Shown here: piece by piece, positions 33,553-46,488 of the stretch
Layout of the letters: every line of letters starts with the position of its first letter
Numbering within the stretch: position 1 is the stretch's first letter
Assembly: GCA_036365515.1 (NCBI GenBank)
Contig: CM070876.1
Span: forward strand, 128,533,894-128,597,893
Direction of reading: 5' to 3'
Source: Torymus aiolomorphi
Lineage: Eukaryota; Arthropoda; Insecta; Hymenoptera; Torymidae
Length of the DNA stretch: 64,000 bases
The notes under the pieces: generated by a model
Told to the model about the DNA's origin: nothing
What the model saw: only the letters and a program-made list of their open reading frames with translations
Database searches by the model: none
Made by a program: the position numbers and the translations under genes

Positions 33553-34475
33553 TCACTGCGATGCTGGCTTTTTCCGTTTAGGCGGGTGTTTGGCCCTATC
33601 TGGACACCGGCGCGAGTCTTTCGCGCCGTATTTCCCATAGATCGGGCAGTACCGCGCTGTCGCCCTCAGAGGCTTCCCTCGCTCTTCCTTCGGGGTTTCT
33701 GCATCTACGTCTTGCAGTCTACGCTGTATGCCAGGTGACTCTGGTTGTCTGCCGTAAGCGACAATGTACATAAGAGCCGTGTCGTGCTGTGTCGTACTGT
33801 GCCTTGCCGTGCCGTGCGTTATTCTTGCCATGCCTTGCCGTTTCGTTCCTATTTCTGTCGGTTTATAAACATGTATTCTATATCTCTGTAAGAACGAAAC
33901 GGCAAGGCACGGCAAGAGCAAGACACGACTTGGCAAGGACAAGACAAGGCATAGCACGACACAGCACGACACGGCTCTTATGTACATTGTCCCTAAAGCG
34001 GCAAGGCCGGGCTCATCCCGGTAGAGATCTGCACAGCCGTATTCATGGCGAAGAGAAGTTCTAGGAGCTTCTCATCCCATGTGGTGTTCTGCTCTTTAAG
34101 ATAAGGAGCAACCAACGACTTTAACGCCTGATGGGTGCGCTCTACCTGGGTAGCCGGAGTGTGGTAGGGTGGAGTGTTGGCGCGATGCACACCGCGCTCC
34201 CTCAGGAAGTCTGCCACGACATGGTTCGAAAACGCTGTGTCGTGGTTTGATACGAAGACTTCCGGGCAATCGACCGGAGGAATATCTCCCGATTGATTTC
34301 CCCTACTACCGTCTTTGCCTTGACCTTGCGTATCGGCGAGGCTTCCACCCACCTGGTGCACAGGTCTTGGATTACCAAAATGTACTCGAAGCCTTTTGGG
34401 GTGCAAGGCAGCGGTCCAATTAGATCTCCAGCCACGACCTGCCATGGTCTTTCGACAACTTGACGTTCCATGAGG
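33553..34475 (-). pseudogene. Gypsy integrase, frameshifted and split
   Basis: 34471-34300 reads PWQVVAGDLIGPLP and YILVIQDLCTRWVEASPI (first catalytic Asp region). After a frameshift near 34290, the 34280-33993 part reads CPEVFVSNHDTAFSN (the usual second Asp is not in place), then NTPPYHTPATQVERTHQALK (catalytic Glu retained) and AMNTAVQISTGMSPAL. The protein then breaks at a 233-bp foldback and resumes at about 33760 with AYGRQPESPGIQRRLQD, the usual continuation of this family. Confidence 0.7.
33761..33993. mobile_element. 233-bp foldback element inside the gypsy integrase
   Basis: The arms start GACAATGTACATAAGAGCCG and carry degenerate repeats of a GTGCCTTGCCGTG-type word. The centre is near 33860. 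Removing it restores the integrase reading order, so it inserted after the gypsy element. Flanking TAAGC and TAAAGC may be an eroded target duplication. Confidence 0.8.
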
Positions 34476-34489
34476 TTGGCTGGGTCTCT

Positions 34490-35010
34490 GTTCCGCTTTA
34501 GCCTTCAACTTTTCTGGCTGAAGGACGCCGGTGGCGTCTGGCCCAGTGGTAGACACTACTAGGTGATCGGTTGTCACGCTTGCAACCTCAAGCTCGTCAT
34601 AGGCTTCTGCGTCCTTGCAGAATAGCCTATCCGTATCCGGGTCAAGTACGGCCGGAAACGCTCGTACGAAGTTGACGGCTAAATAGCAGTCTCCGTCCAG
34701 CTGGGGCATGATGACCACTCGTATGGCCCGAGTCAGTCCTGCCGCCGTGATCGGTAGGATCGCATGGCCTAACAAAGGGCTGCGTCTTCCGTTCGGTAGC
34801 CTTACCCCTTATTTCTCGGACGCCACGAATTTACACCCGAGCGCTGTTGTCAGTTGGAGGCCAACTGTACCAATGACCGTCGTAGACGCTCCTGGATCCA
34901 ACAGCGAGCGGAATTCGGACTCGCCGACCCCGATTCGCAGCCACCATTATGTCTCTGCGTCGAGGGGTCGTTTAGTCGAGGCCTGTCCTCGACTACTAAC
35001 CGGCGAGTGC
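34490..35010 (-). pseudogene. Gypsy protease-like segment
   Basis: The minus strand shows LLDPGASTTVIG, where an active aspartyl protease has D-S/T-G (here D-P-G), then GLQLTTALGCKF. In another frame follow LGHAILPITAAG and a MPQLDGDCYLAVNFVRAF stretch typical of the protease/RT junction of this group. RT proper is absent. Confidence 0.55.
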
Positions 35011-35189
35011 GCCATTGACTCTTGTGCGGTCGGACAAGTGTTGCACGCAGCCGCGGTATCCCTTTTGCCATACGAGGAAGGGGTGTACACGATGCCACCT
35101 ACTCGTTCCTCTTCTCCGTGTCCCGAGCAGTTGGGGCAGAATCGGGCGATGTATCCGGGGAGGCCACAGGAGTAACAACTCAGTGGCGG

Positions 35190-36513
35190 CCTCAGCTCCT
35201 TCGGGGGGCTGACTCCGGAACTAGCTGGTGGCGAAGGGTTATCCTGCGCCTTCTCGCTCTTCTTCTGTTCCGGGGGCTTCCCGCGTCCGTCCCGACCTGG
35301 TGGTCAGTGGCCGCACCCTCTGCGCAGCCCCGACAGGGAAGTTCGGCCAGAGCTCTCTCCTCTGGGATTCTCGAGGTCGGCGATGCTCTGCTTCAGTACC
35401 CTCCGAAGCCTGTCCTCCAAGCTCTCCTGCTTGGTGCCTCGCTCTTTTGCCACCGCTGCCACTTTGCCCTCCTTGTGCCCTTTTGACTTGTGCGACGTAT
35501 CGCTCGAAGGGGGCGGCTTCTATGCCATTTCTGGAAACAAGGTGGCTTCCGGCGGTGGCGGCGGTAGATAGGTGTTGGAATATTCCAAGGTTTGCTCGGC
35601 ATCTACCGCCAGGTCCAGCAGCTCCTCGACGGTGCGGAAGTCCGATCTCCGAACCATCCTTTGCAACCGCGGTTTGAGGTTGCGGTGGAGCTGGTCCAGC
35701 TGATGTTCGCGGCTGGGGGCGGGCGATCACTTTCTCATGATCGCGATGAGGCATGTGATGTAGTCCCTCACGACCTCCTCCGCCCCTTGCGTGCGGCTGT
35801 TGGCTTCTGCCATTAGCCGCTGCTGGTATCTTCGGCTCGCGCCGTACCAGCGTCGTGCAGCAGTCACAAATTCTTGCCACGTGGCGGCCGTGTCGGTGAA
35901 GAGTTCCGATAGCGACGATAACACCTCTTCTTCCATCAAATTGGCCAAGACTCTGCAATCCTCGAGCCTTGCCAAGAATACATCTATACTCTGGCTCTTC
36001 GCACCAGAGAAGAATATTTGAGACTTCCGCACTATTTGGCCGATGTCTCTCGAGTGGTATAACCACGATCTCGAGAAATTGACCGTCATGCCTGGTGCGG
36101 AGTAGTTGGGCCAGCTCGTACTTCTCGCCGGATTTAGACGATCGCCCCCTCCCAGGCTAGGTTTACAGCCCGTAAATCAGCCTGGTCCCTAGGGATCAAG
36201 GCTGCCTACGATCCCATGCTTCGTTCTGCTCTGGGATCGTGAACATGTCTTCGAAACGCACGTGCAGTCCTGGCCTGGTGTCTGCTATCTGGGTGCTGGA
36301 CGCTGTTTGTCGCTGCTGGTCTAGTCTATCCTCCAGCAACCTTACTTTTGTCAACAGCCCTGCTATGTGGATGTTGTACGCCGCTTGTCGCTGGTGATCT
36401 GCTACTAGCTTCTTCTCCAGCGACTTCACTTTCGTTATTAGCTCCCCTAATAGCAGGCTAACGTCCTTCGGCATCTGGAACTCTGTTCCGTCTCTTGCCT
36501 GGAGATGCAGCAT
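35190..36513 (-). pseudogene. Gypsy gag (coiled-coil N-terminus, capsid, zinc knuckle)
   Basis: The ATG at 36513 opens a frame rich in heptad-like Leu (LLLGELITKVKSLEKKLVAD). The capsid block (36089-35727) reads FFSGAKSQSIDVFLARLEDC, then TWQEFVTAARRWY and EEVVRDYITCL, the retrotransposon gag signature. Another frame continues with RTVEELLDLAVDAEQTLEY (about 35640-35580). A CYSCGLPGYIARFCPNC finger follows at about 35178-35125, where the usual His of the CCHC knuckle is Tyr. At least two frameshifts join these pieces. In an active element Gag would form cytoplasmic particles. Confidence 0.7.
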
Positions 36514-36989
36514 GTCTCATCGATGAGGCAGTGGTTCATCCGAACGAGCTCGGCAATGCCTCTCCTACACTATATGTATATAAGAGAAAGAGAGAGAAGA
36601 AGAGAGAGATAGAGAGAGGGGGAGAGAAAGAACTAACGACGGCACTCAATCCGTCTCTCGCCGTTTTCTCATGCTCTGTTTGCAGTTGCTGCACTCTTTT
36701 TTGGGAAGAAAAAATACGGACAGCGTTCGACTTGTAATTGAACTGTCAAATGAATGCGCATACGCCGCGCTGCGCTCGCGTGAGTTTGGCTTTAACTTTG
36801 ATTTGAATAATTAAGAAATTTCCTTTCAAAAAGTTGCTCTGTAAAGTTGCGCTGATGGCAGGAGTGTGGCATAGTTTGTTTTTAGAAAGCAGCCTGTTAT
36901 TTATGTATCGAGGTGAGGAACTGACAACGGAGCGATGCAAAAGTTGTCGACAGAAGTGTCTTCTGCATCACAGATAGTTGTCATTAGAG

Positions 36990-37190
36990 GGACAATGCGG
37001 AGGGACGCGGAGGGATGCGGAGGGATGCGGAGGGACGCGGAGGGACATACGGAGGGACAATGCAGACCCCAAATAACGCAAAAAAACAGTGAATTTTACG
37101 TGATTTTGTGGAGGGCACTTGGCGGAGGGACGCGGAGGGACGCCGAGGGACGCGCAGGGACACGGAGAGACGCAGAGGGTTAGCGACTCA
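36990..37190. repeat. 10-bp minisatellite, two clusters
   Basis: GCGGAGGGAC-type units occur in tandem at about 36993-37058 and again at about 37123-37185. Single C/T changes mark individual units. An AT-rich spacer of about 60 bp lies between. Confidence 0.88.
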
Positions 37191-37218
37191 ATTCAGCTTA
37201 CAACTATATAGTATAGTA

Positions 37219-37332
<114 letters not shown>

Positions 37333-38310
37333 GTGGTTCCTGTACATTTTTTAAAAAGTGTGCGCGGGGGGGTCGTCGATTTTGTCGACGATATTTTTTA
37401 TGAAAGTACATATAAAAAAATAGCTTGTGCAAAATTTCAGCCCCTTATCTCATTCCTAATTCCTGCTGGAATTTTTTTAAACCCCGATTTTGACCTGTTT
37501 TTAGCCAGTTTTCAAAAAATTCTAAAAGGCTGAAATTTTAACAAAATGAGGTCGGTGAGGTCTCATTTTTTTGTCTTTCTTCAAATTTTAAGAAAAAAAA
37601 TACACTAATATGAAATGATGATTTAGGTTTTATTGGCGATCTGTGATATGGCCATTGCATTTCATCATTTTTAGATCATCTTTAAACCTCTATATCTCGT
37701 AATTGGTTCCACATTTTTGAGCTCACTAGGTCTCATTTTTTTTGTCTCAACGAGACCTTTAATTTTTTTTTTGAGAACCTAAATTGATTGAATAGACTTC
37801 AAGATACAGCCTTTTGAAGTTGACGTTTTTATCAAAAATTGCGAAAATCAACCGTGTTCATGGTCACAGTGTCAACCGAATTTTAATTAAAAATCATTAA
37901 CAAAAGTATTTTTCATTAGAATATGATGTTATCTAACTATTCTCTTTTCCTATCATAGGAAAAAGTCAAAAAATAATTTTTTGTCGAGCATTATAATATC
38001 TAATTTTTCGATACCTAAAATAATCAAAAATGGCTCTCTACTGACATGAATTCTACCATCTTATAATTATTTTTGACACGTATACGTAACATAGATACAA
38101 AGATGATTCTGAGACCTTTAAAATCCGTAGTCGCTGATTTTTCTAGGACCACTAGAGCCAAAGTTATAGCCGTTTTTATAAAAAAATATTTTTCACGTGG
38201 TAAAATTAGAGCTTGTGAAATATAGGAAAAGTTTTATTTACAAGATCAACCATAAGTTTGGCATAATTGTCCTAAAAGAAGTGCTGAGGCTGCATATTTT
38301 GAGGATCTTA

Positions 38311-38935
38311 GGCCGTGTCTACACTATACGAGAAGCACGTGCGGTCAGCCCAAGCGATGCGAGCAAGCAATGCGTGTTGGACAAAATATTTAAAATACTT
38401 AAAATGATAAATAATATCATTTCACTACGACATTATTTATCGCTAAATATAGATCTACCAACTGATCTACTACGATTGTTCGGGATTGAAGTATCCAAAG
38501 TGCCCGCTAGATGGCAAGCGTCCGATGCGCTCCCACTATGAAAAACATCACCCAGCGGGCTTAAATAGAGTCCTGCGGCGCCTAGTCGCTACGTGCTTTA
38601 TGCACATTCCTCTTACCTTACCACTTTCCGTTTTACCTATACAATGCCTTATTATCTGTTTACTCGTACGCATAAGCGTTCATACCTTTTTCTGCAATCA
38701 ACTTTCACTTTCGAGTAGAGTTGGTTGCATAGACTCTTGAAGTCTAATTTTCCCGTTTATTTCTTCTCGCTGACAAACCCTAATAATATAAACTCACGTT
38801 TACGTTCAATCGTATACAACGATATTATTTATCATTTTAAGTATTTCAAGTACTTTGTGCAAAACGTATGGCTTGTCGCATGCGCGCACCGGTTGCGCTT
38901 CTCGCATACCTAGTATAGACATGGTCTTAAATGCA
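38311..38935. mobile_element. MITE inside the left TIR region, about 620 bp
   Basis: It starts TTAGGCCGTGTCTACACTAT and ends with a diverged complement (GTATAGACATGGTCTTAA). Further inward the arms share AAATATTTAAAATACTTAAAATGATAAATAATAT-like sequence. A related end piece (CTTCTCGCATAGTGTAGACA) lies in the right TIR near 43237-43257, so the MITE family was present before or during TIR formation. Confidence 0.65.
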
Positions 38936-39280
38936 GGTTTTCTATAGTTTTACGTGCGTTATACGTATAAGCTCAGGTTAAATGAAACATACAGAGATAG
39001 TTTCATTTAACCTGTGTTGACTAAAGTTAATAGATAACAGACATCCATTTTTCTGTGCGAGACACCCGTAAACCCGTCATCCGTTACACGACACACGGCA
39101 CGGAATGTCCTTAAACAATGAGTACAAGTTACAATAAAAAATGAAATGAATATTTCTAAGTAGAATTGTGAAGGTAGTTGAGCAGAACTATTACCAAGTA
39201 TATCAGTATTGGTTCGGTTGAGTTTTATAAATTGTACAATTGTGTTTTGTAAGTGTTGTCGTCTCAGGAATTGAAAGAAA

Positions 39281-42200
39281 ATGATGTGCTATATTGGTGA
39301 ATTGCATGAGGATGATCAATGTCATTTAGAGCATTACACAAGAAATAAATCTCTTAATCTAATTAGTAATCTTAGTAATGAATTAAAGCTGTATTTATCA
39401 TTTATCAGGATTAAAAATTTTGATATTAATGTAGAAAATAAATTTATTTGCGACCATCATCTTCATAAATATGATACTCGATATACAAGTAGACAAAGGA
39501 AGTGTTGCAATTGTTTTAATAATCATTCAAAATCCATTGAGAATAATTTAGTAATGATTAGTGCTGATAAATGTGATAAATTTCGTAACATTTGTAATAT
39601 AAATTTAGATTCAGGTAATAAGTACTATAAAAACTGTGAGTTCAAAATTACATCAATAATAACAAAAAATGCAGAAAAAGATGAAAACACTGGGAATGAT
39701 GGTTTAAACGTAAATAATAATGAGCAGCTTTCTTCAAGTAGTCAAGTTTCTTCAAGTAGCCAAGTGTGTACATCAGAAGGTTCAGAAGATATATTATTGA
39801 GCCAAGGATTTCAACGTTTAAATAAAATGTTCGATGGATTTGATGAACCTCCTCTTAAACGAGAGAAACTTAGTGATTATCGCTTGGAAAATAAAACATA
39901 CAGTGTTTTAGAATCAATGAATACGAAATTTTGTACAACAGTTAATAAAACATTGAATCTTAATTTGCCAACTCAATGCAATCTTAAACAGCTACAAGAG
40001 GATAGTATGTCATTTCACGGAATGATTGGAAACATAATTAAGTGTTATAATGAAGAAACTAATTTTGGTAAAAAAATATTGTTATTGACATTACTTCCAA
40101 ATCACTGGAAATTTGAACAAGCAAAACATTATTTCCAATGTTCACGTTATATGTTTAATAAAGCAAAAGAACTTAAAATTACTGTAGGTAAGTTAAAAAA
40201 TGGGTTGTAATAAATTCTTAATATCTTGATTATAGACATAGTGTAAACATATAGAATCGATAATCCTTTATACATTAGGTTACATATATTATATTACACT
40301 TGAGAATTATTAATAGAAAATTTTAGTTTAATTTATTAAAATCTATGTAATTTTTGTTCAAGCAACTATAATGATAAAGGGTACCCCTATAAAATATTTA
40401 ATTTAAAATCCTCATAATTATTTATTTATATTACTCATGTATTATTACTTAAGTATTATTATTTATGTATTACTTACGTATTGCTTACGTATTGCTTAAG
40501 TATTGTTTACGGATTAAGTAAAATAATACATGAATTGTAATTTAAACATTTAAATGAAATCCGATTTAATTAGAAAGAATCTATATTTGAGAAATCTCAA
40601 TGTTCTCTCTGTTTACAAGCTGTAACCTCATATTTTTTTTTTTATTTTTTAACATTGAGGAACGGGAGAAAAAAATAATTTCCAAAAAATGCGATTTTTA
40701 GGCCTTACTGGTATAAGGAGGGGAGATAGGTCCCCGGAAAAATCGTAGAAAATTCTTTTTTTAGTATACTTCTATGAAATCACTGTCATTTTTCGCTTTC
40801 ATTAATAGTGGCATTTTGCCTATCTTAACATGGGGTACCCTTCGTTATTCATTATTAGATAAAAAATAATAAAGTAATTATTGGATTTTAAAAGAACTAT
40901 TAAAATTAATATAAAAAAAAAAATAAAAAAAAAAATTAATTCTAAACTATTTCTTTTCTTCCAATATAACAAGTCATAGTAATTAAAATAGAATAAACAT
41001 TGAGCTAAATTTTATCGTCTTGATAATCGTTAAATTAAAAAAAATAATATTGTTATTATGATTTTATTTTGTGATTAAGTATACACTATTTGAAATTAAT
41101 TTCAAAATATATTTTTCCAGGTGTCTTAGGAACTATTAAGCGAAAAGTGTACAGCATTCATTCTAATGAAGTTAGAGAATCTGTAACTCAGTATTATAGA
41201 GAAGAAAACAATAGTAGAATATGTAGCGGCATTAAAAATTGCATCAGTGTTCAAAATCCTATTACTAATATCACAGAGAAGTTACAAAAAAGACTGTTGA
41301 TGTATGATTTGAAGGATCTATACAACAATTGGGTGGAAGAAGAATATGAACAGCATTTTAAAGATCAGCGCAAACCAGGTTTCAGTATATGTGCTTCTTT
41401 AAGGCCAAAAGAATGTATTAGTGCTGGAGCACCTGGTACACATACAATTTGTGTATGTCCTATACATCAAAATGTCAAATTAAAATTGTCTGCCATCAAC
41501 AAAAATTTAGCCTACCGAGTAATTTTAAATGATTGTGTTTGTTCAACAGATTGGAGCGATCGTATGCTACATCTTTGTGAAAACTGTCCTGGTAAAGCAG
41601 AAATTCTGAAAATATAGGAATCAAGCTCATGCGAAGATGTTTCAGAGATTGAATATCATAATTGGGTAAATAATGCTGAATCACAATCTAATAATAGAGT
41701 CAGTCTTATTATGGTAAAAGCACCTACAAGAAATTTTATTATAAATTTAGCCAATGACTTATGGGAGTTAACAAAGCATCATTATGTGACTGAAATGCAA
41801 AAATGTTATTTAAAACATTGCAAAACAATTATTACTCCAGATACATGTATCATACTTCAAGATTTTGCTGTATTTGTTTGTCAAGACTCGATCCAAGCAT
41901 TTTATTTCAATAATACACAAGCAACTGTACACCCGTTTGTAGTGTATTATAAAGAAGACAATGACGACAAATTACAAACCTTATCTGTATGTGTTATTAG
42001 TGATTGTTTAAAACATGATGCTTGTGCAGTTAACACTTTTCAAGGGCAACTCATTGCACTTCTAAAACGAGATTTTCCGTTTATTGAGAATGTACATTAT
42101 ATGTCAGATGGAGCACCTACCCAATACAAAAACAAGTAAGAGTACTTTTATTGTAGTATATTAATACGTATTATATGAACAAAATAGACACCTTTAGATT

Positions 42201-43068
42201 TTTGTTCATTAAATGACCTGAAAAAATTTAATTTTAATTATTAAGAATATGTCAAAGTAATATTCTGAAAGTATATTTAATTTGTGTGAAAAACTATTTT
42301 GAGACCCAGAACATCAAAATCCATAAAGATCCTGGACCTGCAGGTTACACCCGAGTTAAAATTTTACATTATGTAGAAAACAGATTTAAAGATAAAATTA
42401 CTAAAACAGTTCTTTATTTTTTCTGTATATCAAAATTAAAAAAAGCAACAACTTCTATGATGCAAGTTCAAATAATTTGTATTATTATGTACACAATATT
42501 AAACAGATTTATTTTATTTTTTATAATTTTTACCTTCAAGATAGTATTTATTTACTGTAGGAACAATTTCATTAATATCTGCCATCATGAGGAGGATTTT
42601 GGCTTAAAAGTTAAGTCGCACAACTTTTTTTCTACTAGCCATGGGAAAAGTCCGTGTGATGGATGTGGAGCAGTGGATAAACGAACAGTACGCAGAGCAT
42701 CCTTACAAAGAACATCAGAAAAACCAATTTTAAATCCAAAAGACATGTATGATTACGTTAGTGAAAATATTGATGGAATAAGGTAAAAATAATATAATTT
42801 AGATTTTTTGACTATATTATTTGATTATGTATTTGAATAATAAATCATTATGTGTTATAAAAATATAGAATATTTGGTTTTTAGATCTATTTGGGTCAGT
42901 CAAGAAACAATTGAGAAAAGGCGTAAAGTACTAGAATGCCGTTTTAAATTGACCCGAACTATACAGAATACAAGAAAATATCACTGCTTTATACCCATTG
43001 ATGATTCAACATTAAAAGCAAAACTTACTTCGTTTGATAATGATTATAAAATAGTTAAAATAAAATGA
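39281..43068 (+). CDS. Transposase of the 6.9-kb long-TIR transposon, four exons, one in-frame TAG
   Basis: Exons join in phase: 39281-40187, 41121-42135, 42561-42782, 42885-43068, all with GT/AG introns (TTTTTCCAG, TTACTGTAG and GGTTTTTAG acceptors). Conserved blocks shared with the 19.3-21.1 kb transposase are, in order: CHLEHY...ICDHH and KCCNCF (zinc-finger-like); LTLLPNHWKFEQAKHYF; CISAGAPGTHTICVCPIHQN; ILQDFAVFVCQDSIQAFYFN (first Asp region); YMSDGAPTQYKNK (Asp); HHEEDFG; and FFSTSHGKSPCDGCGAVDKR. The only break is TAG at 41615-41617 within exon 2, after which the frame continues normally, so the copy is likely a young dead element. ATG at 39281 or 39284 is the natural start. The homologue at 19.3 kb lacks these introns. 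Confidence 0.78.
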
Positions 43069-45640
43069 ATATTACAAAAAAAATTTTACTTAAATTCTTA
43101 TTTTCAACTTTAATTATCTATAAAGTCTGCATAGGTAATTTAATCAACCTAAAGCCATTACTATCGCTTGCTCGCGTCGCATGCGCGCATGGCTTGCTCG
43201 CATCGCTTGCTGGCATCGCTTGGGCTGATCGCACGTGCTTCTCGCATAGTGTAGACACGTTCTAAGATCTTCAAAATATGCAGCCTTAACACTTTTTTTT
43301 AGGACAATTATGACAAACTTATGGTTGATCTTGTAAATAAAACTTTTCCTATATTTCACAAGCTCTAATTTTACCACGTGAAAAATATTTTTTTATAAAA
43401 ACGGCTATAACTTTGGCTCTAGTGGTCCTAGAAAAATCAGCGACTACGGATTTTAAAGGTCTAGGAATCATCTTTGTATCTATGTTACGTATACGTGTCA
43501 AAAATAATTATAAGATGGTAGAATTCATGTCAGTAGAGAGCCATTTTTGATTATTTTAGGTATCGAAAAATTAGATATTATAATGCTCGACAAAAATTTA
43601 TTTTTTGACTTTTTCCGATGATAGGAAAAGAGAATAGTTAGATAACTTCATATTCTAATGAAAAATACTTTTGTTAATGATTTTTAATTAAAATTCGGTT
43701 GACACTGTGACCATGAACACGGTTGATTTTCGCGATTTTTGATAAAAACGTCAACTTCAAAAGGCTGTATCTTGAAGTCTATTCAATCAATTTAGGCCCT
43801 CAAAAGAAAAAATTAAAGGTCTCGTTGAGACAAAAAAAATGAGACCTAGTGAGCTCAAAAATGTGGAACCAGTTACGAGATATAGAGGTTTAAAGATGAT
43901 CTAAAAATGATGAAATGCAATGGCCATATCACAGATCGCCAATAAAACCTAAATCATCATTTCATATCAGTGTATTTTTTTTCTTAAAATTTGATGAAAG
44001 CCAAAAAAAATGAGACCTCACCGACCTCATTTTGTTAAAATTTCAGCCTTTTAGAATTTTTTGAAAACTGGCTAAAAACAGGTCAAAATCAGGGTTTAAA
44101 AAAATTCCAGCAGGAATTAGGAATGAGATAAGGGGCTAAAATTTTGCACAAGCTATTTTTTTTATATGTACTTTCATAAAAAAAAATCGTCGACAAAATC
44201 GACGACCCCCCGCGCACACTTTTTAAAAAAAGTACAGGAACGACCCATATATATATGGGATGTTTCATCTGAAGTGAGCAGCTCAAAATTTTAAAATCGC
44301 TCAAATTTTTTTTACTTTTAGTTTTTTTATAAAAAAAACATGTTTCTAAAATTTTAGATCGATATTTGCATAAATAAAAAAGACATGCAACATTGAAAAT
44401 TGTTATTTTTTGCAATTTTTGGTTAAAACCCAACTTTTGTCATTTTTTTACTCAAAATCTTGAAACTTTTTGTATAGAACATTGATTGGAAAACAGTTTG
44501 CATTTTAGTTGTAGAATGTAGTAGTATTTATTTTATGACCTATTTTGAAAGTCTCTGATTGGTCGATTATTGATATACCTTCATCGACAAAAAAAAAATG
44601 TTACGCCACAGAATTTTTTCTCCCTTTTTGTTTTCCTTGATTTGTGAAAACATATCCTTGAAATTAAGACCTAAACGAATATCGGCCGAGCCCATAAAAA
44701 AAAGCTACAACACTTTAAAGTTTAATAAATCATTAAACTAGGCAGCCCTATGGTACTATAACTAATCAGGACTTATTCCAAGTTATGATATCCAGATTTC
44801 CATCTAACCCTCAAAGGTGTTTCCCTACCCCTACTGATGACTTGAAGTACTGTTCAAATAACCTCCTAGGCCTTTTTTGGTACACAACGCTCCAAATATG
44901 ATTATCTTAAGTAATGCTTACGATAACCACTATTGTCTATGCAAGCAGATTAATTTTGTTTGTCAGACAATTTCTCTTCATAAGTCTGTTAAAGTAGTAG
45001 AACTACACTCTTTTTCTGTTCCATTCAATGTCATTTCATTAACCTGTAAATAGTAAAAACCAGTTTTACGCAAAGAAATTACTATTTTTTAATATTTATT
45101 CCGAAATAAGAAAACTTCGACAAAATTTCTAATGTATTATAATTTTATTATTCCAGATTTTATTTGTAATTGTTTCTGTACTTATAAAAATATGCATTTT
45201 TAATAATACAAGCATTAAGAATTTTATTAAATAAGTACACATACCTTTATAACTGAGAAATAAATGATCGGTTCTCGTAAAATTGTACACGTTCAAAACT
45301 TCTCAATGAAATTTACTTGGCAAATATTCTAATTTCCAAGTATAAAAGTGTCGCTTGAAAATTAATAAAAATGAGGATCAAAGTTCCTTATTGTTCTCGA
45401 TTCACCACCTGAAAATAATTTAAATATAACCACAAAGAATCAATGTTAACATTGATTCTTTGCATTTAGATTTTGTCAATTTTTTTAAATTATACTTATC
45501 TGACAAATAGTCCATATGAAGATTATCAGTGAAAAGATTTTTCGGTACTATTTACTATTCTATATAATTGAAAATTCTTCTGTTATCAATATAAAATTTC
45601 AACTATATAAATAAGCAAACCACTATTCACTACGAGAGAC

Positions 45641-45751
45641 TCAGGGTTCTGGAACACCAATTTTCTTGAAAATGGCAAAGGTTGTAGGTAATATCACACC
45701 ATGAACCTCTGCAGAGATAATACCGCCTCCCCAGAAAAAAGCTGCAGCCAT
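45641..45751 (-). CDS. 36-codon frame conserved in both arms (left-arm copy)
   Basis: It starts MAAAFFWGGGIISAEVHGVI and ends FKKIGVPEP. The right-arm copy differs by one residue (Phe to Ser before KKIGV). It is preceded in transcription order by a T-rich acceptor (TTTTTTTTGCAG) and exon-like segments. Composition (hydrophobic start, Gly-rich) could be a small membrane protein or a captured exon. Unidentified; may be chance preserved by the palindrome. Confidence 0.3.
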   Translation of the reverse strand: MAAAFFWGGGIISAEVHGVILPTTFAIFKKIGVPEP

Positions 45752-46488
45752 TCTAATTTTTAAAAACTGGAAAAATGTGTACGATATTCACATTTTTTTG
45801 CATTTTCTGCTCTTTGTGCTGCAAAAAAAAATATCCAATTAATTATATGAATAAAATATAGATAAATTATGTTAAATATTAAGATTCAAAAGAATTAGTT
45901 TAAAAAATGTTATTACCTCAATATATATCAGTTTTTGCGATATTTCCATCATTTTTGGTTTACATCTCCAATGTAAGATTAAATGCCAAGACAGAGCTCA
46001 TTCTTTTTGTACAGGCATTTATGAATTTTTAATTTTACCATGCATTGAAGAAAATTAAATATTATTTAGCATAAATTAAGTGGCTTGATATCCACAATCA
46101 AAACTATCCCTTCTTTTCGATAAACTTCCCATTGCATCTCAATGAAATTGCTCTTTGATATTAGATGAGGTTGTCTGTCTACTTCCACATCCTAAAAAAA
46201 GACAAAACACACAAAGAACCTATTTATTTTTTTTTAAATAAATATGTTGAGTCTCCTCAAAAACTTTTGAGGTTACTCATACTTATCTGAAAATTGTTAG
46301 CCTGGCAATGCTCCTTTTTGTTCTGTGATTTGAAAACAACTGGTTGTCTGAAGTTCCATTTGATCAAGCCCTTGAGTTTTGCTGTCACCTGTCAGCTGTC
46401 AGTGATGTATACGTACACATATAGACTTAGCGAACAGTTTATGTCAATCGACTCCGCTAGCTGACGATTATAAATTCGAGCCTTAGGG

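Larger units (their letters stand above)
33553..36513 (-). mobile_element. Ty3/gypsy LTR retrotransposon body, internally deleted
   Basis: On the minus strand, gag (36513 down to about 35180), zinc knuckle, protease-like region and integrase occur in order. Reverse transcriptase and RNase H are missing between about 34540 and 34480. The region is GC-rich against an AT-rich background. No convincing LTR pair was found in the flanks. A small foldback (33761-33993) splits the 3' end. Confidence 0.72.

Noticed and set aside
35022..35677. GC-rich plus-strand frames of about 150 codons
   Set aside because: Shadows of the gypsy gag on the minus strand, with no recognisable domains.
36990..37190. 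Short regularly spaced repeats considered as a CRISPR array
   Set aside because: The units are 10-bp tandem minisatellite copies without unique spacers, and the DNA is eukaryotic.
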